Origin: CAZKXX01 sp964556705
GTDB taxonomy: Bacteria > Acidobacteriota > Terriglobia > UBA7540
Length of the DNA stretch: 44,270 bases
Direction of reading: 5' to 3'
Assembly: GCA_964556705.1 (NCBI GenBank)
Contig: CAZKXX010000020.1
Location: forward strand, 1 to 44,270
Numbering within the stretch: position 1 is the stretch's first letter; each line of letters begins with the position of its first letter. The translations under genes were made by a program, and so were the position numbers. The notes under the pieces were generated by a model. The model made no database searches and was not told the origin of the DNA. It saw only the letters and a program-made list of their open reading frames with translations. This document shows positions 8,092-15,825 of the stretch, piece by piece.

Positions 8092-9018
8092 TCATCTACA
8101 GGAGAGTCGGGCGTGACTGCGGGAGGCACGAGACTGATCAGGACTGGAGAGACCCCGCCGCGGGCCGCGCATCTTGGCCGGGCGGCGCGGGCGAGGCTGG
8201 CAGCGGGGACAGAAATGGCTGCTGCGGCCGGCGATGATGAGACGGCGGATGGGCGCGCGGCAACGCCGGCAGGGCTCGCCCGCGCGCTGATAGACGCGCA
8301 GGTTGGAGAGGAACTCGCCCGGCTCGCCGTCTGCGCCGATGTAATCGCGAAAGGTCGTGCCGCGCATGGCGAGCGCGCGGTCGAGGACCTTTCGCACGGC
8401 GCGATAAAGGGCACGCGCGGCCTGAGGCGTCACCCGGCCGGCGGGCGTCAGGGGATGAAGGCGCGCGGCGAAAAGCGCCTCGTCGGCGTAGATGTTGCCG
8501 AGGCCGGAGAGGAACTGCTGGTTCATCAGCCAGCTCTTGATGGCGCCACGTCGGCCACACAGCGCTGCCAGAAATTCATCTTCGCGGATGAGGCGCGCGT
8601 CCGGCCCGAGCCGGCCGAAGATGCCTTCAAGTTCTTTGCGCGAGCACAGGCGCAGACGCCCGAACCGTCGCACGTCGCGGTAGCGCAGCTCGAACGCGCC
8701 GTCGCCGAGCGCGACGCGAACGTGCGTGTGATCGCGCAGCGGCGCGTCCCGCTCCTCGATGGTCAACTGGCCCGTCATGCCCAGACGAACCAGCAGGAAT
8801 CGCGGGCCCGCACCATTTTCGCGTTCCAAAGTCAGCGCGAGCGCTTTCCCTTTTCGCTCCAGCGCCGAAAGAACTGAACCGCGAATCCCGGCGACGAATG
8901 TTTCCGGCGCACCGGCGATGACGGAAGGGTTGGCGATTTCAACTTCCGTCATGCGACGGCCCAGCGCGCGCTCGGCCAGTCCGCGCCGGACGGTTTCGAC
9001 TTCGGGAAGTTCGGGCAT
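8092..9018 (-). CDS. mutM: Formamidopyrimidine-DNA glycosylase
   Basis: 308 residues beginning MPELPEVETVRRGL, so Pro2 and Glu3 are in place as catalytic residues. The catalytic Lys is in ERKGKAL. RYRDVRRFGRL holds the Arg and Phe that fill the space left by 8-oxoguanine, NIYADEALFAARLHP is the helix-two-turn-helix region, and a C-x2-C-x16-C-x2-C zinc finger follows. The start at 9018 is fixed by the need for Pro at position 2. The strand before GMTGQL reads VRLGMTG where most relatives have a His for this Arg. About 35 basic residues extend past the zinc finger. The enzyme excises oxidised purines and nicks the strand by beta,delta-elimination. Confidence 0.96.
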   Translation of the reverse strand: MPELPEVETVRRGLAERALGRRMTEVEIANPSVIAGAPETFVAGIRGSVLSALERKGKALALTLERENGAGPRFLLVRLGMTGQLTIEERDAPLRDHTHVRVALGDGAFELRYRDVRRFGRLRLCSRKELEGIFGRLGPDARLIREDEFLAALCGRRGAIKSWLMNQQFLSGLGNIYADEALFAARLHPLTPAGRVTPQAARALYRAVRKVLDRALAMRGTTFRDYIGADGEPGEFLSNLRVYQRAGEPCRRCRAPIRRLIIAGRSSHFCPRCQPRPRRPAKMRGPRRGLSSPDQSRASRSHARLSCR

Positions 9019-9152
9019 CGAAAGGCAGCAGGCGGCTCTCAGCGGTCGGCCTTCAGGATACACATGCAACCTGGAGCTGACTCGCGAGCATGAGGGTCAG
9101 TCGTCGACACTCAATCCGGCCGGACGAAGGCCCGGGGACGAAGGACTCCGGA

Positions 9153-9458
9153 CTACACGGCAACCTTGATTTCTCCGTTTTCGACCTTGACCTCGTACGT
9201 GGCGACCTTCACGGACGGGTTCATCACGTTCTCGCCCGTGCGGACGTTGTACTGCCACATATGCCAGGGGCAGGTGACGACGTCGCCTTCGAGCTGGCCG
9301 TCGCCCAGCGGCCCGCCGCGATGCAGGCAGGTGTTGTCCGTCGCGAAGACGGTGCCCTCCACATTGTAGAGCGCGACGGCCTTGCCGTTGGCCTGGACGG
9401 TCATGCAGCTTCCCGCAGGCAGGTCGGTGAGGGCCGCGACTCTGATGAAGTTCGCCAT
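9153..9458 (-). CDS. Rieske-type [2Fe-2S] ferredoxin
   Basis: 101 residues. Cluster motifs CLHRGG (Cys44, His46) and CPWHMW (Cys63, His66) are intact. This is the soluble, NirD/BphF-like single-domain type, without membrane anchor or the disulfide cysteines of cytochrome bc1 Rieske proteins. It has a strong AAGGAGGA site and starts 56 bases after nuoB, so the two are probably co-transcribed. It would serve as an electron carrier; the partner is not visible. No oxygenase gene is nearby, which argues against a dedicated dioxygenase component. Confidence 0.93.
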   Translation of the reverse strand: MANFIRVAALTDLPAGSCMTVQANGKAVALYNVEGTVFATDNTCLHRGGPLGDGQLEGDVVTCPWHMWQYNVRTGENVMNPSVKVATYEVKVENGEIKVAV

Positions 9459-9485
9459 GCGTCCTCCTTACGGAGACGGAAAGTT

Positions 9486-9502
9486 CGCGACCGGCGGTCG
9501 CG
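9486..9502 (-). other. Intercistronic hairpin between nuoB and the Rieske gene
   Basis: CGCGACC/GGTCGCG arms around a three-base loop, perfect over seven pairs. On the minus strand it is followed by AACTTT, too weak for a full terminator. It may attenuate transcription or protect the nuoB mRNA end. Confidence 0.4.
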
Positions 9503-9514
9503 CGGGGTGGAGCG

Positions 9515-10099
9515 TTATCCGAACTGCACCAGCTCCGGCGTGCCCGCTTTGCCGATCCGGACGCTCTTCTTGAACTCGGCGAGCATGCTTTCCTGGAGCA
9601 CGACCTCGGTGGGGCGCCGCAGGCCTCGCGCCACCGTCATCTGGTCAATCTTCTCCTGAAGTTTCAGCAGCGCGTAAAAGAGGTTCTCGGGGCGCGGCGG
9701 ACAGCCGACGACATAAACATCGACGGGCACAACCTTATCCACACCCTGGAGCACCGCGTAGGTGTTGAACGGCCCGCCGACGCTCGAACACGCGCCCATC
9801 GATATGCACCATTTCGGATCGGGCATCTGCTCCCAGATCCGCTTCAGCACGGGCGCCATTTTGAGTGTCACCGTCCCGGAGACGATCATCAGGTCGCACT
9901 GCCGCGGGCTGGGGCGAAACACCTCGGCGCCGAAGCGCGCCATATCGAAGCGGGAAGTGGTCGAGGCGATCATTTCGATTGCGCAGCAGGCCAGCCCGAA
10001 GGTCAGCGGCCACAGCGCCGACTTGCGCGCCCAGTTGAACACGCGGTCCACCGATTCGACGAGAAACGGTTTGTCGTGCTTGAGATCGAATTGATCCAT
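9515..10099 (-). CDS. nuoB: NADH-quinone oxidoreductase subunit B-like protein
   Basis: 194 residues. All four ligands of cluster N2 are visible: the tandem Cys38-Cys39 in LACCAIEM, Cys104 in MGACSS and Cys133 in VGCPPRPE. NuoB sits in the peripheral arm of complex I and passes electrons to quinone. The C-terminus extends past the core (LQESMLAEFKKSVRIGKAG). The gene is outside any nuo cluster: its neighbours are a Rieske ferredoxin downstream and a methyltransferase upstream, and no nuoA, C or D is present. It has its own promoter with a perfect TATAAT. It may be a second copy or the only one, with the remaining subunits elsewhere. Confidence 0.93.
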   Translation of the reverse strand: MDQFDLKHDKPFLVESVDRVFNWARKSALWPLTFGLACCAIEMIASTTSRFDMARFGAEVFRPSPRQCDLMIVSGTVTLKMAPVLKRIWEQMPDPKWCISMGACSSVGGPFNTYAVLQGVDKVVPVDVYVVGCPPRPENLFYALLKLQEKIDQMTVARGLRRPTEVVLQESMLAEFKKSVRIGKAGTPELVQFG

Positions 10100-10162
10100 C
10101 GGTCCGCCTCGCGGGCACGGCCTCGTGAAAGCCTGTCTATTCGAGCGCCCTGACTCACCTCA

Positions 10163-10192
10163 ATTATACCGCCCCGCCTCCGCAGCGAACAA
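10163..10192 (-). promoter_or_regulatory. Promoter of the nuoB-Rieske unit
   Basis: TATAAT (10163-10168, perfect) with TTGTTC (10187-10192) 18 bases upstream on the minus strand, about 65 bases before the nuoB start. It separates nuoB from the methyltransferase group. Confidence 0.6.
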
Positions 10193-10286
10193 CCTCCGTC
10201 GCGCGACGAAGCAGAGTGAAGCTGTATCCTACACCATCGCCGTATTTTGGGGCCTGGAATTCAGCGCGCGCAGTTCGGGAAGAATC

Positions 10287-10997
10287 TTACGGAGGTTTTG
10301 TGCCCACGGGCTTCACGCCGGAGACCAGCAGCGCGCCGGCTGCTTTGAACTTTCTCATCTCCTCGGCGTCGCGAAACCAGCGGCCCGTATAAACGTCGGG
10401 AGTCGGGGAGAGGTCGGGAATCCGGCGGTGCGCCACCTCGACGAATCCGGCGGCGCGAAACAGCCCGGCCCACTCCTCGGCCCGGAGCAGATGCGTCGGC
10501 GTCTTGTAGTGCTCGGCCCACTGGTGGCAGTAGGGGTTGTCGCGATAGAAGTTGATGAGGACCCACGCTGAGCCGCCGGGCGCCAGCACGCGGAAGATCT
10601 CTTTCAAACCCCGCGGCGGGTCGGGCCAGTAGTAAGAGGATTCGACGGAAATCACTTTCGTGAAAAATCCGTCCTGCCAGGGGATTTGCTCGGCCGCGCC
10701 GACGAGAAATTCCGCGTTGGCCACTCCGGCGCTCGACTGCCGAGCGCGCTCGACCATTGCGTCGGAGACGTCGAGGCCGACTACCTGGCCGTCTGCGGCG
10801 ACAGAAGCCAACCGCCGACACAGCCAGCCCGTCCCGCAGCCGATGTCGAGGATCCGGTCCGCGGGCGCGATGTTCATCAGCTCGAGCGTCGGCTCGACGA
10901 TCGGCAGGTGATGGTCTTCCATCTCCTCGCCGCGGCCGTCCTCGGCCCAGCGGTTGAATTCTTCACGAAGTTTCTGTTCGGAAGTCTGGTCAGACAT
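10287..10997 (-). CDS. Class I SAM-dependent methyltransferase
   Basis: 236 residues with the Rossmann-type SAM site ILDIGCGTG (49-57), the acidic end of strand 2 in VVGLDVSDAM, NAEFLVGAAEQIPW at motif II, and VISVESSYYWPD at motif III. It resembles the UbiE/Methyltransf_11 group in size and order. Residues after 150 (HQWAEHYKTPTHLLRAEEW) carry the substrate-side helices. The substrate is unknown: the gene is not next to quinone genes, so I would not call it MenG. It begins 20 bases after the retropepsin-like gene and is probably the last gene of the moaA-to-methyltransferase group. Confidence 0.88.
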   Translation of the reverse strand: MSDQTSEQKLREEFNRWAEDGRGEEMEDHHLPIVEPTLELMNIAPADRILDIGCGTGWLCRRLASVAADGQVVGLDVSDAMVERARQSSAGVANAEFLVGAAEQIPWQDGFFTKVISVESSYYWPDPPRGLKEIFRVLAPGGSAWVLINFYRDNPYCHQWAEHYKTPTHLLRAEEWAGLFRAAGFVEVAHRRIPDLSPTPDVYTGRWFRDAEEMRKFKAAGALLVSGVKPVGTKPP

Positions 10998-11017
10998 GGA
11001 AGTTGGAGCGAACCCTT

Positions 11018-11449
11018 TCAGAAGCTCAGGCTGAAGAGATTACTGTAGCCGATATAGACGAGCACCCCGTGCGCAAGGATATCCCGACTGATCAAGCAAT
11101 GATTGTGCTGGCCCTGGAGAGGGGCTTCGATAACCGTGATTCCCTCGACCAAAACCTTGCTCGGAAAAAGCAAGCGCACGGAGTATTCAAAGCAGGGGAT
11201 ATTTACGGAAGAGGGCGTATTAATGCGTGTCACTCCAACGGGATTGAGGTGGAGTGGTGACAGCAGCCCGCGCTGCACAACGGTCCCGGTTGCCCCGGTG
11301 TCTACCATTGCCAGAGCCCTTACAGGAGGCGGTACTGCGGTCCCAGCGGCGACTAAGGCGTTCTGCACCGGAGTTCCTACGGCGATTTGAACTTCAACAA
11401 TCGGGCCGACTGACTGCAGGTTTGGAACCTGCGATGTGAAGGAGGGCAT
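11018..11449 (-). CDS. Retropepsin-like single-domain aspartic protease
   Basis: 143 residues from the ATG at 11449. The active-site motif is ALAMVDTGATGTVV (Asp50-Thr-Gly), and the second conserved block is CLISRDILAHGVLVY, matching the I-G-R-D-(I/L)-L pattern of retroviral-type and bacterial aspartyl proteases. One motif per chain means the active enzyme would be a homodimer. There is no signal peptide or transmembrane helix. Its start lies one base after the stop of the upstream 79-residue gene, so the two are translationally coupled. The substrate is unknown. I started it here because the longer upstream frame is only the antisense-like extension over the neighbour. Confidence 0.82.
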   Translation of the reverse strand: MPSFTSQVPNLQSVGPIVEVQIAVGTPVQNALVAAGTAVPPPVRALAMVDTGATGTVVQRGLLSPLHLNPVGVTRINTPSSVNIPCFEYSVRLLFPSKVLVEGITVIEAPLQGQHNHCLISRDILAHGVLVYIGYSNLFSLSF

Positions 11450-11450
11450 A

Positions 11451-11690
11451 TCAAATCCCGAGGAGGTTAGAAACGTAGTCCTGGGGCACCTCAATTCTGA
11501 GGATCTGTTTAACCAGGAACGGGACGTTTCCAAACTGGCGGTACGCTTGGGCGATGGCATCTGCCTTGGATTCGTACACACCGACGATCTCGTCATCGCG
11601 AATGAGGACGAATTTCCCCTCTGCCTCACCGAGTAGCCTCTCACGGTTCTTCTCGTATGTTTGGATTTCCCTTTCGAGAAGTTGTGCCAT
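11451..11690 (-). CDS. Small DUF5678-like protein coupled to the retropepsin
   Basis: 79 residues, found inside a longer frame that reads back into thiC. The ATG at 11690 has GAGG seven bases upstream. The sequence is MAQLLEREIQTYEKNRERL, then GKFVLIRDDEIVGVYESK, DAIAQAYRQFGNVPFLVKQ and an end in VSNLLGI. I recognise the pattern: a helix, then KxVLI-x-D-x-x-V-G-x-Y-x-S and FGxxPFLVK, as in DUF5678-type proteins. These often sit directly before retropepsin-like genes. Function unknown; it may be a substrate, inhibitor or targeting partner of the protease. It follows thiC by 29 bases and precedes the protease by one. Confidence 0.8.
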   Translation of the reverse strand: MAQLLEREIQTYEKNRERLLGEAEGKFVLIRDDEIVGVYESKADAIAQAYRQFGNVPFLVKQILRIEVPQDYVSNLLGI

Positions 11691-11719
11691 GTTTGCCTCT
11701 GCTCTAACGGGACTATTCG

Positions 11720-13114
11720 CTATGTCTGAACCTTGGTCAACAATTCCACAAACTTCTGCTCGCGTTCCTGCTGGTCGAGCCCGAGGTGTTTCTCGAGCAC
11801 CTGCGTCGTATTCATCGAGCAGAATTTCGGGCCGCACATCGAGCAGAACGCCGCATCCTTGTAGTAATCGTCGGGCAGCGTCTCGTCGTGCATGGCGCGC
11901 GCGGTTTCCGGGTCGAGCGAAAGGTCGAACTGCTTGTTCCAGTCGAAGAGGAAGCGCGCGTAGCTGAGCGCGTCGTCGCGGTCGCGCGCGCCGGGCCGGT
12001 GCCGCGCCACGTCCGCCGCGTGCGCGGCGATCTTGTAGGCGATGATGCCCTGGCGCACGTCGTCTTTGTTCGGCAGCCCGAGGTGCTCTTTCGGCGTCAC
12101 GTAGCAGAGCATCGAGGCGCCGTACCAGCCGATCATCGCCGCCCCGATCGCCGATGTGATGTGGTCGTAACCCGGAGCGATATCCGTCACCAGCGGCCCG
12201 AGCGTGTAGAACGGCGCTTCGTAGCACATCTCCATTTCCTTCTCGACCTGGAGCTGGATCTGGTCCATGGGAATGTGCCCCGGGCCTTCGATCATCACCT
12301 GGACGTCATACTCCCACGCCTTTTTTGTCAGCTCGCCGAGCGTTTTGAGTTCGGCGAACTGCGCCTCGTCGCTCGCATCGGCGAGGCAGCCGGGCCGCAG
12401 TCCGTCGCCGAGCGAAAACGACACGTCGTATTTCTGGAAAATCCGGCAGATGTCTTCAAAGTGCGTGTAGAGGAAATTCTCCTTGTTGTTCTCCACCGCC
12501 CACTGCGCCATGATGGCGCCGCCGCGGCTGACGATACCGGTGATGCGCTGGCGCGTGAGCGGAACGTACTCGCGCAGCACGCCGGCGTGAATCGTCATGT
12601 AGTCCACGCCCTGCTCGGCCTGCGCTTCGATCACTTCCAGCATCAACTGGGGCGTGAGGTCGCGCACCCGCTTGACGTAGGTGAGCGCTTCGTAAATCGG
12701 CACGGTGCCGATGGGCACCGGACTGTGGCGAAGAATCGCTTCGCGGATTTCCGGAATGTTTCCGCCCGTCGAGAGGTCCATCACCGTGTCGGCGCCGTAT
12801 TTCACCGACGTGCGGAGTTTTTCGAGTTCCTGATCGATGTTCGAGGCCGTCGCCGAGTTGCCGATGTTGGCGTTGATTTTGCACTTCGCCGCGATGCCGA
12901 TGCCCATCGGCTCGAGCTCGACGTGCCGGATGTTGGCGGGAATAATCATCCGGCCGCGCGCCACTTCCGAGCGGATCAGCTCGGCGGGCACCTGCTCGCG
13001 CCGCGCGACGAATTCCATCTCCTCGGTGACGATGCCCTGTCGGGCGTAATGCATCTGCGTGCGGATGGGGCCCGTCCGTTTGCGGACCCACTCACTCCGA
13101 ATCGGTGGCAACAT
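11720..13114 (-). CDS. thiC: Phosphomethylpyrimidine synthase
   Basis: 464 residues of the short ThiC type lacking the long N-terminal extension of E. coli ThiC. Visible landmarks are NANIGNS, the ADTVMDLSTGG strand, MIEGPGHIPMDQI, and the C-terminal CSMCGPKFC (Cys424, Cys427, Cys432) that holds the radical-SAM [4Fe-4S] cluster. It rearranges aminoimidazole ribotide to HMP phosphate in thiamine synthesis. The start has GAAGGAGAGG upstream. Only 92 bases separate it from the DUF255 gene and I see no THI-box elements there, so TPP-riboswitch control in this position is unlikely. No other thi genes are in the window. Confidence 0.96.
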   Translation of the reverse strand: MLPPIRSEWVRKRTGPIRTQMHYARQGIVTEEMEFVARREQVPAELIRSEVARGRMIIPANIRHVELEPMGIGIAAKCKINANIGNSATASNIDQELEKLRTSVKYGADTVMDLSTGGNIPEIREAILRHSPVPIGTVPIYEALTYVKRVRDLTPQLMLEVIEAQAEQGVDYMTIHAGVLREYVPLTRQRITGIVSRGGAIMAQWAVENNKENFLYTHFEDICRIFQKYDVSFSLGDGLRPGCLADASDEAQFAELKTLGELTKKAWEYDVQVMIEGPGHIPMDQIQLQVEKEMEMCYEAPFYTLGPLVTDIAPGYDHITSAIGAAMIGWYGASMLCYVTPKEHLGLPNKDDVRQGIIAYKIAAHAADVARHRPGARDRDDALSYARFLFDWNKQFDLSLDPETARAMHDETLPDDYYKDAAFCSMCGPKFCSMNTTQVLEKHLGLDQQEREQKFVELLTKVQT

Positions 13115-13206
13115 CGCAGGTCCTCTCCTTCAACTTTTTTGCGAATCGCTGTGTTCAGTGTAGCGCCGCGCCCCGACCCGCGCAACCCGCGCCGCCGCGG
13201 CTCCGC

Positions 13207-15309
13207 CTACTTCGTCGCCAGCGCTGCTTCGAGCGCTTCGGGTTCTGAAACCGGGGGCCGGCAGCTCGTTCCCACGCAGACCAGCGCCACGGGCCTGCCG
13301 TCGAGCGGCAGGTGGGGAAGCGTCGAGGCCAGCCCGGCAGGCAGCCGGCCTTCCTTCACCGTCTCTGGTTCAAACGCCAGCACGCGCTTGCCGGCGCGCG
13401 GCACGCGGTGTGCCGTCTCGAGCAGACGCCGGGTCGCGCCCTCGCGCTGTTGTCCCACCACCACCACTTCCACTGGCGCGCGCAGGTGGTTCGCCAGCGC
13501 CACGCCGTACATCGCTGCGAACAGACCGTATTCCGCCGCCTTGGGCGCGAAAAGATCGAGGATCGCCTCCGCCTTCTCCCGAAAATCCGGACGGTCGGCG
13601 AGCACGGCCAGACGGTCGAGCACCAGCGCGCCCATCGAGTTGCCCGAAGGCGTGGGGGAATCCTGGAACGGTTTGCGCGACAGGCCCAGTTGTCCTTGGC
13701 GCGGGCCGAGATCTTTCGCCGTGTCGAAAAACCCGCCTTCCGCCTCGTCCCAGAAGAGGCGAAGCGTCGTCTCCATCAGTTCCAGCGCGCGTTCAAAATA
13801 GGGCCGCTCGCCCGTGACTTCGTACGCGTCGAGCAGCGCCGCGACCATGAAGACCTGATCGTCGAGCAGCCCCTCGATTCGAGCCTCGCCTTCCGCGAGG
13901 CTGTGCGACATGCCCTTCGCCGGGTCGTAGGCCGCCCGGAGCAGAAGGTCGAGCGCCATCAGCGCGCGGTCGCGCGCCCCTTCGTTCCCGAGAACCCGGT
14001 ACGCTTCGATGAGCGATGAAATCATCATGCCGTTCCACGAAGCGTAAATCGTCTTGTCCACGTAAGGCGTCGGGCGTTGGGCGCGCGCTTCGAGCAGCTT
14101 CGCTTTGCCGCGGCTGATGATTTCCTTCACCTCTTCGAAGCTCAGGCCCGTGCGTGTGGCGATCGCTTCCGGCGGCTGGTCGATGAACAGAACGTTTTTC
14201 GCCGGGCTGTGATGCATCTCGCCCGCTGCTTCGACCTGATAGTACTGCGTGAGGACCTCGGCCTCGCGCGGGTCGAGCGCGCTCTTCACCTCGTCGAGCG
14301 TCCACGTCCAGTAGTCGCCGTCGTCGTCGAGGCTGAAGTCGGCGTCCTGGCTGGCGTAGAAGCCCCCTTCGGGATGCGTCAGAACGTTTTCGATGAACTC
14401 AAGAATGCCCTCCGCAATCTCTCGGAAGAACGCGTCGCCCGTAATCTGATACGCGCGGAGGTAATTCACCAGCAGACCCGCATTGTCGTAAGACATCTTT
14501 TCGAAATGCGGCACCACCCAGCGCTCGTCCACCGAGTAGCGATGGAATCCGCCGCCGAGCTGGTCGTACACGCCGCCGCGCCCCATCCGTTCGAGCGTCA
14601 GCGTGACGATGGCGAGCTGCCACGCCTGCCGCGTTTCGAGGTACGAATCGAGGAGCAGGTCAAGGGCGCTCGGGTGCGGAAACTTCGGCGCGTTGCCGAA
14701 GCCGCCGTAACGCGGGTCAAACAGCCGCGAGACGCTGGTGAGAATGCCGTCGAGGATTTCGCGCCCCGCCTTCTCGCCGCTCTGCTTCACCTGTTCGATT
14801 TCGGCGAGCGCCGCGGAAATCTTGCCCGCGCTGTCGAGGATCTGTTCCTTGTGCGTGCGCCAGTTGGAGGCGATGCTCTCCAGGACGCGCCGCAGGCCCG
14901 GCCGCCCGAAGCGGTCGTCGGGGGGAAAGTAAGTTCCGCCGTAAAACGGCCGGCCGTCGGGCGTCAAAAACGCCGTGAGCGGCCAGCCGCCCTGGCCGGT
15001 CAGCGCGCTCACGGCCGCCTGGTAGCGCGCGTCGATATCCGGCCGCTCGTCGCGGTCGACCTTGACGGGAACGTAGTGTTCGTTGATGACCCCGGCGATT
15101 TCCGCGTTTTCGTAGCTCTCCCGGTCCATCACGTGGCACCAGTGGCACCAGACGGCGCCGATGTCAAGCAGGATGGGCTTGTCTTCCCGGCGCGCGTCAC
15201 CGAAGGCGGCTTCGCCCCACTCGCGCCAGCGCACCGGTTGATGCGCCGCGCTCTTCAGATAAGCGCTGCGGGCGCGCTGGAGAGAATTCGGGGGATGCGT
15301 ATGGCTCAT
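13207..15309 (-). CDS. DUF255 protein: thioredoxin-like domain plus (alpha/alpha)6 barrel (YyaL/SPATA20 type)
   Basis: 700 residues. The N-terminal domain has a thioredoxin-like motif VWCHWCHVMDRESYEN (Cys55, Cys58) and VPVKVDRDERPDID. The rest looks like a six-hairpin glycosidase-type barrel (GGVYDQLGGGFHRYSVDE, WVVPHFEKMSYDNAGLL, YASQDADF). This is the normal architecture and length of the YyaL/SPATA20 family. The biochemical role is not established; the CHWC site suggests redox or thiol chemistry. It lies between DUF2203 and thiC with short spacers, in a group of genes for Fe-S or thiol-dependent enzymes. Confidence 0.93.
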   Translation of the reverse strand: MSHTHPPNSLQRARSAYLKSAAHQPVRWREWGEAAFGDARREDKPILLDIGAVWCHWCHVMDRESYENAEIAGVINEHYVPVKVDRDERPDIDARYQAAVSALTGQGGWPLTAFLTPDGRPFYGGTYFPPDDRFGRPGLRRVLESIASNWRTHKEQILDSAGKISAALAEIEQVKQSGEKAGREILDGILTSVSRLFDPRYGGFGNAPKFPHPSALDLLLDSYLETRQAWQLAIVTLTLERMGRGGVYDQLGGGFHRYSVDERWVVPHFEKMSYDNAGLLVNYLRAYQITGDAFFREIAEGILEFIENVLTHPEGGFYASQDADFSLDDDGDYWTWTLDEVKSALDPREAEVLTQYYQVEAAGEMHHSPAKNVLFIDQPPEAIATRTGLSFEEVKEIISRGKAKLLEARAQRPTPYVDKTIYASWNGMMISSLIEAYRVLGNEGARDRALMALDLLLRAAYDPAKGMSHSLAEGEARIEGLLDDQVFMVAALLDAYEVTGERPYFERALELMETTLRLFWDEAEGGFFDTAKDLGPRQGQLGLSRKPFQDSPTPSGNSMGALVLDRLAVLADRPDFREKAEAILDLFAPKAAEYGLFAAMYGVALANHLRAPVEVVVVGQQREGATRRLLETAHRVPRAGKRVLAFEPETVKEGRLPAGLASTLPHLPLDGRPVALVCVGTSCRPPVSEPEALEAALATK

Positions 15310-15348
15310 GGAATCTCCGTGACGGAACGGCGATGCGGGCGGCAGGAA

Positions 15349-15798
15349 TCAGTGGAGTTGCGTGGAGGGCGGCGCGTTTTCGTCTCCGGGTTCGTCTTCG
15401 AGCGGCTTGCGCCCCGCAAAGCCTTCTTCCAGCCCGTGCCAGTAGCCGATCCGCTCCTCGCCGAGCTTCCAGCAGAAGTACACTTCCTCGCCCTCCCTGA
15501 GCGCGGGAAAGTCCACCAGCCCCTCGTCGAGGTCTTTGACGACTCCGCCGGCCTGCTCGATGCGCTGGATCTCGCTCTGGACCTGAGTCGCGGCCGCTTC
15601 GCGGCGCGACCGCAGGTCGAGCAATTCGGCCGTGGGCGGAATCGTTCCGCCCAGCACCATGATCCGCGCCACGGCGCGCGCCATTTCCTGGTCGAGCGAT
15701 TCGATTTCCTCCTTGCCGGACCGCGCCCGCGCCATGCACTCGCGGACCAGTGGCAGGAGGCCCTCCGCCTCCCGGCGGTTGAAATACTTGTCAGCCAT
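15349..15798 (-). CDS. DUF2203 family protein
   Basis: 149 residues, mostly helical and charged. Family signs are YFNRREAEGLLPLVRE at the start, GVVKDLDEGLVDFPA, and VYFCWKLGEERIGYWHGLEEGFAGRKPL near the end. The central segment (about 30-85) is a likely antiparallel coiled coil. The acidic tail after residue 135 is disordered in character. Function is unknown. It sits 39 bases before DUF255 and 27 after nadA in one transcription unit. Confidence 0.9.
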   Translation of the reverse strand: MADKYFNRREAEGLLPLVRECMARARSGKEEIESLDQEMARAVARIMVLGGTIPPTAELLDLRSRREAAATQVQSEIQRIEQAGGVVKDLDEGLVDFPALREGEEVYFCWKLGEERIGYWHGLEEGFAGRKPLEDEPGDENAPPSTQLH

Positions 15799-15825
15799 CT
15801 TCGCCTGAGTCGCTGAACCCGTTGC

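Noticed and set aside
9019..9069. Longer mutM start at 9069
   Set aside because: The enzyme must have Pro as residue 2 after Met removal, which only the ATG at 9018 allows.
13115..13206. TPP riboswitch before thiC
   Set aside because: The 92-base spacer is too short for a full aptamer and I find no CTGAGA or ACCTGATC-type THI-box elements.
11786..13801. A 671-codon open frame on the plus strand across thiC
   Set aside because: Antisense shadow of thiC and of the end of the DUF255 gene; the composition is His- and Arg-rich without any family motif.
14077..15816. A 579-codon open frame on the plus strand opposite the DUF255 and DUF2203 genes
   Set aside because: Shadow frame; the minus-strand proteins are clear family members with ribosome sites.
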